Shown here piece after piece: positions 1-5,220 of a DNA stretch of 5,552 nucleotides. The translations under genes were made by a program, and so were the position numbers. Under the pieces are notes generated by a model. The model was not told where the DNA came from. It worked only from the letters and a program-made list of their open reading frames with translations, and did not search any database. Within the stretch, counting starts at the first letter, position 1. Each line of letters starts with the position of its first letter. Origin of the DNA: SHNJ01 sp964458615 (GTDB lineage: Bacteria; Pseudomonadota; Alphaproteobacteria; SHNJ01); the NCBI GenBank assembly GCA_964458615.1, contig CAYWJR010000075.1:1-5552 (forward strand), in the 5' to 3' direction.

Positions 1-49
1 CGACCCCATCATTACGAATGACGTGCTCTACCAACTGAGCTACAACGGC
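1..49 (-). tRNA. tRNA-Thr(CGT), 5' part, cut by window edge
   Basis: Read on the minus strand, the first 49 nt of a tRNA are visible. They are the acceptor strand GCCGTTG, TA, a D arm GCTC-AGTTGGTA-GAGC, A, an anticodon stem CGTCA/TGATG closing the 7-nt loop TTCGTAA, then GGGTC and the first base of the T arm. The loop places the anticodon CGT at 14-16, which reads the Thr codon ACG. G1, C2 and anticodon bases G35-U36 agree with known threonine identity elements. The T arm and 3' acceptor strand lie beyond the window. The base after the anticodon is A37, the position that TsaD-dependent t6A modification targets in ANN-decoding tRNAs; tsaD is also in this window. Upstream lie repeated copies of the tRNA's own 5' end. 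Confidence 0.93.
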
Positions 50-117
50 GTTCCAGGAAATTTAGCACATATATACGCTCAGTCGGTAGTTTTTATTTTC
101 CGCCCTTCGGACGGTGG
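32..117 (-). repeat. 86-bp tandem repeat, unit 1 (overlaps tRNA-Thr 5' end)
   Basis: This is the first of two consecutive 86-bp units that differ at only two aligned positions (76 versus 162 and 99 versus 185). The unit includes the first 18 nt of tRNA-Thr (minus strand), a leader of about 28 nt, and a 50-nt segment with two nested inverted repeats. The outer arms are 77-85 and 118-126, the second lying in the next unit. The inner arms are 100-105 and 109-114 around a 3-nt loop. The unit probably supplies the immediate upstream region of the intact tRNA. It contains no open reading frame of note. Confidence 0.95.
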
Positions 118-135
118 CAACTGAGCTACAACGGC
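118..135 (-). pseudogene. tRNA-Thr 5' fragment, copy 2
   Basis: On the minus strand these 18 nt are identical to nucleotides 1-18 of the tRNA-Thr at 32-49: acceptor strand, U8-A9, D-stem 5' half and the start of the D loop. The sequence then departs from tRNA (CCACC... instead of GTAGAGC), so no complete tRNA can form. It is a duplicated fragment, not a functional tRNA gene. Confidence 0.85.
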
Positions 136-203
136 GTTCCAGGAAATTTAGCACATATATATGCTCAGTCGGTAGTTTTTATTTCCCGCCCTTCGGACGG
201 TGG
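118..203 (-). repeat. 86-bp tandem repeat, unit 2
   Basis: This second copy aligns base for base with 32-117 at an 86-bp offset, with two substitutions and no indels. The hairpin arms are at 163-171 with 204-212 (outer) and 186-191 with 195-200 (inner). The near identity points to a recent tandem duplication or to continuing homogenisation between copies. Confidence 0.95.
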
Positions 204-222
204 CAACTGAGCTATAACGGCG
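204..222 (-). pseudogene. tRNA-Thr 5' fragment, copy 3 (partial repeat unit)
   Basis: The array ends with a partial third unit holding the same 18-nt tRNA 5' end with one change (T at 215 where the other copies have C, tRNA position 7). The sequence beyond it diverges but keeps a loosely similar TA-rich stretch followed by TAAATT about 15 nt upstream of the fragment on the minus strand. It may therefore descend from the original tRNA upstream region. It cannot form a complete tRNA. Confidence 0.8.
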
Positions 223-308
223 TATCGGGCGGGAATTTACTATATTTATTCTGAAACCGCCAGCCTGGAATCAATCGGGCATTTAACCCAATAATTACAA
301 GGTTCTTT

Positions 309-1631
309 TTAAATCGCCGGCAGGCGGATCGGGGTAAAATCGTCCGCATTGCCCCAATTCTGGCTGGAAAATTCGCCGCATTTCGGACAATTGGCGTGCC
401 ATTGAAAATGGCTGCCGTTGCATGCGCCGCAAATCCACGCCGGATCGGCCACCGTTTTTCCCATCTCTGAAAATGTTTGGATAATTTTTTGCAAATCTTG
501 CTGCATGCGCGCATCGTTGGCCGGAATCGATTGTTGCAACCGTTGCAACAATCGCAAATTCCGCGCGCTTGGTTGCCGCGCCATCATGTCGGCGGCGTGC
601 GTTGCCGCCATGCCCCATAATTGCTGGCTCATCGCCGTCTCGACCATCACGCGGGAAATCGCCGGGTGATCGGGATGCGCGCGTTGCATGCGCCGCAACA
701 CCGACGATAATTTGCGCGGATTCGCGGAAAAATACGTCAACGCCAAATTCGCCAAATCCATATGCGGCGATTTCGCCCACGCGCGTTGCAATGCCCTTTC
801 GGCCAAAAAATTGCGCGATAATTTGAACAATGTTTCCACATAACCTGCCGCCGCCGGAACCAAATCCGGTTTTGCGGCAAACGCGCGTTTGTACAAACGG
901 TGCGCGGCGCGGAAATCGCCGCCGCGTTCGCAAAGCCGCGCTTCTTCGACCCAAATCGCCGCCCAATAATCGGCGGTTTGCGCGCGCGGCCATGCGCGGG
1001 CGCGGTCGATTTTACGCAACAATTCCCCGGCGCGCGGCCAATTATGCGCCCGCGATTCCAGTAAAAATAAATTGCGCCAAATCGCGACCGACTGCGGCTG
1101 TTTCGCGTGCGCCTGGCGCGCCAAAGCGAGGGCGTGTTCGTATTTCCCGTCCGCAATCGCCTGATTCAACAATCCGCGCAATCCCAGAAAACTGGTTTCT
1201 TCGTCCTGCATCAACGCCACGAAATATTTCGCCGCGCCCTGGCGGTTGCCGCGCAATTGTTCCGCCTGCGCCAGCAATAAATTGCGCAACGGCGTTTTGG
1301 GCAAATACCGCCCGGCGCGTTTGGCCGACCGCATCGCATCCGGCGCGTCGCCCGCCGCGATGGCGACGAACCCGCGCGTCAATGCCGATAATCCTTTTTT
1401 CTCGCGCCACCGTTCGAACCGCATGCCGAACGATTTGATCCAATCGCCGAACCGCAGCAAAAATAAAACCGCCGTGAAAATAACCGCCGCCGCGATTCCG
1501 GCAAACGCGGTGGATGTTTGCAATTCATATCCGCCGGCGCGCAAAATCATTTCGCCCGGATTGCGCAGCAACCAGGACAGGGCGTAAACAACCGCCGCCA
1601 GTTTAACAAGGAACCATAATGTGCGGATCAT
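309..1631 (-). CDS. hemY: HemY-like inner-membrane TPR protein with C-terminal zinc ribbon
   Basis: This 440-residue protein belongs to the proteobacterial HemY family, membrane proteins encoded in haem operons whose exact role in tetrapyrrole synthesis is not settled. It is not the oxidase of the same name. Two hydrophobic segments (about 3-22 and 42-60) precede a basic cytoplasmic stretch. Then come helical TPR-like pairs from about 85 to 380; segments such as KYEHALALARQAHAKQPQ and FRAAHRLYKRAFAAKPDL have the TPR pattern. The tail holds C401-x2-C404 and C415-x2-C418, a rubredoxin-like zinc ribbon resembling that of LapB/YciM. The ATG at 1631 lies 3 bp after the stop of the upstream mitofilin-like gene, so the two are cotranscribed. 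No strong Shine-Dalgarno precedes it, which suggests translational coupling. No convincing terminator follows before the tRNA repeats. Confidence 0.88.
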   Translation of the reverse strand: MIRTLWFLVKLAAVVYALSWLLRNPGEMILRAGGYELQTSTAFAGIAAAVIFTAVLFLLRFGDWIKSFGMRFERWREKKGLSALTRGFVAIAAGDAPDAMRSAKRAGRYLPKTPLRNLLLAQAEQLRGNRQGAAKYFVALMQDEETSFLGLRGLLNQAIADGKYEHALALARQAHAKQPQSVAIWRNLFLLESRAHNWPRAGELLRKIDRARAWPRAQTADYWAAIWVEEARLCERGGDFRAAHRLYKRAFAAKPDLVPAAAGYVETLFKLSRNFLAERALQRAWAKSPHMDLANLALTYFSANPRKLSSVLRRMQRAHPDHPAISRVMVETAMSQQLWGMAATHAADMMARQPSARNLRLLQRLQQSIPANDARMQQDLQKIIQTFSEMGKTVADPAWICGACNGSHFQWHANCPKCGEFSSQNWGNADDFTPIRLPAI

Positions 1632-1634
1632 GAT

Positions 1635-2744
1635 TTAATTGACCGCAACCCCGCCCTGCAGGCGGGTCATGATCAAATTTTGCAATTGTTGCAACGATTG
1701 TTCGGCATCGGCGCGCCCCGACAGGCGCCCGTACCAATCGTTGAATGTTTCATTCCGCACGTTGTCCGGCAATCCGCCCGCCGATGCGATGGCTTCGCGC
1801 AATTGATGGCGCGCCAGTTGCGCGTCGATGGTTGCGATTTTGCCCTGTAAATCCTGATCGTTTCCTTCGGTGGTGCGGCGCAATGTGACAAGCCCGGCCA
1901 TTTTCCCGAACGCGTTGGCGATCATGCCTTCGCCGGTCCATCCAGCCGCCCATTCGGTGGCGTCTTGTTGGGTTTTGTTGCGCAAAATATTTTGCGCGAT
2001 CCGCGCGAATTCGGCTTGCAGCGATTCAACGCTGGCGATTCCGGTTTGCGCCGTGTCCGACAATGGCATCAGGATTTTTTCAATGTCGTCGTTGCCGTCC
2101 GCCAATTTTTTGATCATCGCGAACGGTTGCGCGAACGCGCGCCCCGATTCGATGGCGTTTTGTAAATTATTCGCCGCCAGCAAAAGCGCCATGTCGTTCT
2201 GCAACCCGCGTTTTTCCGATTCTTGCAATTGCGCGGCGGTTTGTTCCATCCGCCCGATCCGGTCGTTCAATGTTTTGATTTCTTTTTGCAGGCCGTAAAT
2301 GACGTCTTGCAATTCCGCGTTCGATCTTCCGTTCATGTTGGTCATGGATTGGGCGTGCGAATCGGAATCCGGTTTTGTCCCGCCGGCCAGTACGTCGAAA
2401 TCGGCGTTGTTGCCGTTTGCGCCGGAATTAGCCGAATCGGATGGCGATATAGGGTTTGTGACGATCGAATCGTCGACCACAACCATTTCCGCGGACGAAG
2501 GATCGGCGATCGGCGCTGGAATCGGATCGGATTTCGCCGCGCTCGCGGATGGATTGCCGGTTTTCGCGGTTTGCGTCATGGGCGCGTCGTTGGCGGTTTT
2601 TTTCGCGTATAAAACTATGCTGCCGCCGATTGCGACGAACAATAAAACCAGAAAAAACGCGGAAATTTTGCGCCAGACCGTCAATTTCCGGCCTGCAGGC
2701 GCGCTTGAGGACGAGTTGGTGGCGGAGCTGTTGGCATTGCTCAT
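1635..2744 (-). CDS. Mitofilin/Mic60-like inner-membrane protein
   Basis: The 369-residue product has a short polar Ser/Asn-rich N-terminus and one transmembrane helix (about 27-46). A low-complexity Ala/Ser/Pro/Asp linker (about 50-140) is followed by a predicted coiled coil (about 141-180) and an alpha-helical C-terminal domain. This is the layout of alphaproteobacterial Mic60 (COG4223), the homologue of the mitochondrial cristae-junction protein; family members shape inner membranes and are encoded beside hemY. The C-terminal stretch around LVTLRRT (about 285-291) resembles that family. Assignment rests on architecture and on the gene next door rather than on strong sequence identity. The start is well supported: AAGAGG lies 5 nt upstream of the ATG, and a TATAAT -10 lies further upstream. 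It is the first gene of the operon. No hemC or hemD lies between it and tsaD. Confidence 0.78.
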   Translation of the reverse strand: MSNANSSATNSSSSAPAGRKLTVWRKISAFFLVLLFVAIGGSIVLYAKKTANDAPMTQTAKTGNPSASAAKSDPIPAPIADPSSAEMVVVDDSIVTNPISPSDSANSGANGNNADFDVLAGGTKPDSDSHAQSMTNMNGRSNAELQDVIYGLQKEIKTLNDRIGRMEQTAAQLQESEKRGLQNDMALLLAANNLQNAIESGRAFAQPFAMIKKLADGNDDIEKILMPLSDTAQTGIASVESLQAEFARIAQNILRNKTQQDATEWAAGWTGEGMIANAFGKMAGLVTLRRTTEGNDQDLQGKIATIDAQLARHQLREAIASAGGLPDNVRNETFNDWYGRLSGRADAEQSLQQLQNLIMTRLQGGVAVN

Positions 2745-2768
2745 GATAACCTCTTGATTTGTGAAAAC

Positions 2769-2799
2769 GGGACAGCCATGATGCGGCCTGAATTATAAA
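2769..2799 (+). promoter_or_regulatory. Possible tsaD-gpsA promoter sharing the divergent -10
   Basis: TATAAA (2794-2799) on the plus strand overlaps the TATAAT of the opposite promoter. The best -35 is GGGACA (2769-2774), only a partial match and 19 bp away. Transcription would start around 2806, about 40 nt before the tsaD ATG. The position fits, but the -35 is weak. Confidence 0.35.
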
Positions 2800-2821
2800 C
2801 CTTTTTTGGCCAAATCGCCAA
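2792..2821 (-). promoter_or_regulatory. Promoter of the mitofilin-hemY operon
   Basis: On the minus strand a perfect TATAAT (2792-2797) follows TTGGCG (2816-2821, 4 of 6 to TTGACA) at an 18-bp spacing. A transcript would start near 2785 and have a leader of about 40 nt ending in the AAGAGG ribosome site (2750-2755). The -35 falls in a TTGGC/GCCAA inverted repeat (2806-2810, 2817-2821). Confidence 0.6.
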
Positions 2822-2846
2822 GACAAACCAAGAGTCCGATACAAAC

Positions 2847-3920
2847 ATGGTTTTAACCGTTCTGGGGATCGAAAGCAGCTGCGATGAAACGGCGGTCGCG
2901 ATCATGCGTTCGGACAAAACCGTTTTGGCGCATAAATTGCGCACGCAATTGGACGATCACCGCCCGTATGGCGGCGTTGTGCCGGAAATCGCCGCGCGGG
3001 CGCATTTGCAATTATTGCCGCAATTGCTGCAATCGGCCATGGATGAATCGGGCGTCGGTTTTGACGATCTGGATGCAATCGGCGTGACATCGGGGCCTGG
3101 GTTGATCGGCGGCTTGTTGGTCGGCGTTACGTTCGCGCAATCAATCGGATTCGCCCGCGACATTCCCATTTATGGATTGAACCATCTAGAAGGCCATGCG
3201 TTGACATCGCGATTCACGCACGATTTGCAATTTCCATATTTGTTGCTGTTGGTGTCGGGCGGCCATTCGCAATTTTTGGCCATCGAAGGCGTTGGGCAAT
3301 ATCGCCGCCTTGGAACCACCATGGACGACGCGGTCGGCGAGGCGTTCGATAAAACCGCGAAAATATTGGGATTCGGTTATCCGGGCGGGCCGTTTGTGGA
3401 ACGCGCCGCGCATTCGGGCGATCCAAAACGGTTTGCGTTGCCCATTCCGATGCGCGGCAAACCGGGTTGCGATTTATCATTGTCGGGATTGAAAACGGCC
3501 GTGCGGCACATGGCGCAAAAATTGCCGCAGCCATTGTCCGATTCCGACAAATCCGACATGGCGGCATCTTTTCAATACGCGGTTGCCGAAATGCTGGCGG
3601 ATCGCTTGCGCGGCGCTATCGGATGGTTTGCGCGGAATTACCCTGATTTGGATCCGGCGCGCAAAATTTTATCCATCGCCGGCGGCGTTTCCGCCAATCA
3701 ATATATATATGCGGTTTTGCAAAACGCCGCATCGGGCATGGGTTGGAAAACCATTGCGCCGCCGTTGAATTTGTGCGGCGATAACGCGGTGATGATCGCG
3801 CATGCGGCGATTGAACGGATCAACGCCAAATTGCCGCCGGACGACGCGCCGCCAGTGCGGCCGCGATGGCCATTGGACACGGCGAACGCGAATTCAACGA
3901 TCATAGGATTAAAATCATGA
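2847..3920 (+). CDS. tsaD: tRNA N6-adenosine threonylcarbamoyltransferase TsaD
   Basis: TsaD (formerly Gcp/YgjD) moves the threonylcarbamoyl group from threonylcarbamoyl-AMP to A37 of ANN-decoding tRNAs, giving t6A, together with TsaB and TsaE in the cytoplasm. The 357-residue length is normal for the family. Visible marks are the ASKHA opening GIESSCDETA (7-16), SGPGLIGGLLVG (82-93), the metal ligands H113 and H117 in NHLEGHA, GGHSQ (138-142), the nucleotide-binding loops at 176-182 and GGVSANQ (279-285), and D312 in CGDNA as the third metal ligand. All key residues are intact. The C-terminal RPRWPLD is typical of alphaproteobacterial members. The ATG has only a weak upstream AAGAG, but the conserved N-terminus fixes the start. 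The stop overlaps the gpsA start by 4 bp (ATGA). Confidence 0.97.
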   Translation: MVLTVLGIESSCDETAVAIMRSDKTVLAHKLRTQLDDHRPYGGVVPEIAARAHLQLLPQLLQSAMDESGVGFDDLDAIGVTSGPGLIGGLLVGVTFAQSIGFARDIPIYGLNHLEGHALTSRFTHDLQFPYLLLLVSGGHSQFLAIEGVGQYRRLGTTMDDAVGEAFDKTAKILGFGYPGGPFVERAAHSGDPKRFALPIPMRGKPGCDLSLSGLKTAVRHMAQKLPQPLSDSDKSDMAASFQYAVAEMLADRLRGAIGWFARNYPDLDPARKILSIAGGVSANQYIYAVLQNAASGMGWKTIAPPLNLCGDNAVMIAHAAIERINAKLPPDDAPPVRPRWPLDTANANSTIIGLKS

Positions 3921-4915
3921 CGGCAAAAAATTTGCAAAATTTTTCGGTTATCGGCGCGGGTGCGTGGGGTACGGCATTGGCGGCGGTTTTGGCGTATGCC
4001 GGGCGCAATGTCACTGTCATTGCCCGAGATCCCGCGGTTGCAGCGGAAATAAACGAAAATTCGACGAACCGAAAATATTTGCCGAATGTGCCATTGCCAA
4101 AAATGCGCGGCTCGTTCGATGTTGCGGACTGCGGCGCGGCCGATGCGGTTTTAATCGCGGTGCCCAGCCAGCAAATAAGGACGGTGTGCAAATCGCTTGA
4201 AAAAATCGTGGCCGACGGCGTGCCGGTTATGTTGGCGGCAAAGGGCGTGGAACTTGGAACCGATTTGATGCTGGCCGATGTCGCCCGCGAATATTTTCCT
4301 AAAAATCCGGTCGCGGTATTGTCGGGGCCGAATTTCGCCGACGAAGTCGCCGCAAAATTGCCGGCCGCGACCACAATTGCCTGTGATGATGAAAAAACCG
4401 GCCAGGCATTGTTGCAATCTTTCGGTTCCGGCACATTCCGTCCATATTATACAAACGATGTTGCGGGCGTGTGTTTTGCCGGCGCCGCCAAAAACGTGAT
4501 CGCCATCGCATCCGGCGTGGTGCTTGGGAAAAAAATGGGCGACAATGCGCGCGCGGCGCTGGTAACGCGGGGTTTGGCGGAATTGATGCGCGCGTGCCCG
4601 CATTTTGGCGCGGATCCGAAAACATTGATGGGGCTTTCGGGTATGGGCGATTTGATGTTGACCTGTTATGGCGCTAAATCGCGCAATTTGCGTTTTGGAA
4701 TTTTGCTTGGCGGCGGCAAAACCGCCAATCAAGCGCTTGCCGAATTGTCATCGACGGTCGAAGGCGTGTCTACCGCGGCGGCATTGGCCGATTTCGCGCG
4801 CCGCAAAAAAATCGATATGCCGATTGTATCGGCGGTCGATGCCTTGATTACGGGAAAAATATCGCTCGACGATTTGGTCGCCGGGCTGTTAAACCGTCCG
4901 TTGCGGCAAGAATAA
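3917..4915 (+). CDS. gpsA: Glycerol-3-phosphate dehydrogenase [NAD(P)+] GpsA
   Basis: GpsA reduces dihydroxyacetone phosphate to sn-glycerol 3-phosphate, the backbone precursor of phospholipids, in the cytoplasm. The protein has 332 residues, as usual for the family. It begins with a Rossmann nucleotide-binding motif GAGAWG (13-18). Then follow NRKYLPNVPLP (51-61), K109 in AAKGVE, SGPNFADEVA (136-145), the catalytic lysine K192 in GAAKNV, D245 in SGMGDLMLTC, SRNLRFG (255-261) and VEG (281-283). The ATG at 3917 is preferred over an in-frame ATG at 3866. It has AGGA 8 nt upstream (3905-3908), it overlaps the tsaD stop as ATGA, and the Rossmann motif then sits at its usual distance from the N-terminus. 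The gene is translationally coupled to tsaD. No YciI-family gene, a common downstream neighbour in this class, follows. Confidence 0.97.
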   Translation: MTAKNLQNFSVIGAGAWGTALAAVLAYAGRNVTVIARDPAVAAEINENSTNRKYLPNVPLPKMRGSFDVADCGAADAVLIAVPSQQIRTVCKSLEKIVADGVPVMLAAKGVELGTDLMLADVAREYFPKNPVAVLSGPNFADEVAAKLPAATTIACDDEKTGQALLQSFGSGTFRPYYTNDVAGVCFAGAAKNVIAIASGVVLGKKMGDNARAALVTRGLAELMRACPHFGADPKTLMGLSGMGDLMLTCYGAKSRNLRFGILLGGGKTANQALAELSSTVEGVSTAAALADFARRKKIDMPIVSAVDALITGKISLDDLVAGLLNRPLRQE

Positions 4916-4964
4916 AAATTTAATCCTGCCGGATTCAGCCACTTAGTTTTCTAATTTTGTCTCA

Positions 4965-4995
4965 AATTTTAGATGTTAAAACCCCATCTAAAATT
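4965..4995. terminator. 11-bp inverted repeat after gpsA, possible terminator or operator
   Basis: AATTTTAGATG (4965-4975) and CATCTAAAATT (4985-4995) are perfect inverted repeats around a 9-nt loop. The stem could continue by three more pairs past one bulged A. It lies 50 bp beyond the gpsA stop. The stem is AT-rich and lacks a proper T-run on its 3' side, so intrinsic termination is only one reading. An operator for a dimeric regulator is the other. Confidence 0.4.
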
Positions 4996-5134
4996 GATCA
5001 TTCCTTTATGCATTCCATGGTATCGTTAACCTTATCAGAGGGGTGATGGAGTAAAAAAGGAAAATAAAACAATATTTAAATCACTGAAAAACATACAATT
5101 TATATACTAGTTTCCTAAAAAGATAAAATAAGTA

Positions 5135-5163
5135 TTGTTACCCTCTCGGTTTCGTGATATATT
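5135..5163 (+). promoter_or_regulatory. Extended -10 promoter of the final gene
   Basis: TTGTTA (5135-5140, 4 of 6 to TTGACA) and TATATT (5158-5163, 5 of 6 to TATAAT) are separated by the ideal 17 bp. A TG lies one base before the -10 (5155-5156), making an extended -10. Transcription would start near 5170, giving a leader of about 50 nt. Confidence 0.65.
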
Positions 5164-5177
5164 AAGAGAAAGTTAAC
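5162..5177 (+). promoter_or_regulatory. Candidate CtrA box TTAA-N7-TTAAC
   Basis: TTAA (5162-5165), seven bases, then TTAAC (5173-5177) is an exact match to the full CtrA recognition motif known from Caulobacter and other Alphaproteobacteria. It covers the end of the -10 and the predicted start point, a position at which CtrA usually represses. The AT-rich background makes a chance match possible. Confidence 0.45.
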
Positions 5178-5201
5178 AAGCACCTTAAAGGGCTTGATTA
5201 A
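5173..5201 (+). promoter_or_regulatory. Leader stem-loop upstream of the ribosome site
   Basis: TTAACAAGC (5173-5181) pairs with GCTTG and TTAA (5192-5196, 5198-5201) with one bulged A. Inside, CCT pairs with AGG after another bulged A, leaving a 3-nt loop. It would lie at the very 5' end of the predicted mRNA and stop just short of the Shine-Dalgarno. This arrangement is known to stabilise transcripts, as in ompA leaders. That role here is inferred. Confidence 0.45.
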
Positions 5202-5207
5202 TATATT

Positions 5208-5214
5208 AGGAGGG
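5208..5214 (+). promoter_or_regulatory. Strong Shine-Dalgarno AGGAGGG
   Basis: AGGAGGG ends 6 nt before the ATG at 5221. It is the strongest ribosome site in the window, fixes the start of the last gene, and suggests high translation. Confidence 0.85.
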
Positions 5215-5220
5215 TAGGGT

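Larger units (their letters stand above)
4916..5220. other. AT-rich 305-bp intergenic region
   Basis: The spacer between gpsA and the final gene is much richer in A and T than the flanking coding DNA. It holds no credible ORF. It contains a short AATCC/GGATT hairpin just after gpsA (4922-4935), an 11-bp perfect inverted repeat (4965-4995), and then poly-purine and A/T tracts (about 5050-5130). The promoter, TTAA box, leader hairpin and ribosome site of the next gene follow, and those are listed separately. Confidence 0.8.

Noticed and set aside
77..89. Plus-strand D-arm-like GCTCAGTCGGTAG as a second tRNA gene
   Set aside because: No acceptor strand precedes it and a T-run replaces the rest of the D stem. 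No anticodon arm follows.
96..114. Inner hairpin of the repeat as an intrinsic terminator
   Set aside because: On the minus strand it is followed by an A-rich stretch rather than a T-run. On the plus strand the T-run lies before the stem.
32..222. The tandem repeats as a CRISPR array
   Set aside because: The repeat is direct and continuous, with no variable spacers, and it contains tRNA sequence.
295..993. Long minus-strand frame overlapping hemY, and similar long frames at 830-1438 (+) and 4151-4732 (-)
   Set aside because: They are out-of-frame shadows of hemY and gpsA, with Arg/Ala-rich or Cys/His-scattered translations and no family resemblance.
2802..2821. T-run plus TTGGC/GCCAA hairpin upstream of tsaD as an attenuator or terminator
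   Set aside because: The T-run precedes the stem on the plus strand and becomes an A-run on the minus strand, so termination is not expected in either direction.
3866..3916. Longer GpsA N-terminus starting at 3866
   Set aside because: It would add 17 polar residues not typical of the family and overlap tsaD extensively. The ATG at 3917 has a ribosome site and an ATGA coupling overlap.
5008..5046. 12-codon ORF in the AT-rich spacer
   Set aside because: It has no ribosome site, is very short, and shows no sign of being a leader peptide.
5103..5108. TATACT as an additional -10 for the final gene
   Set aside because: No -35-like hexamer lies at a suitable distance, and the promoter at 5135-5163 is much better.
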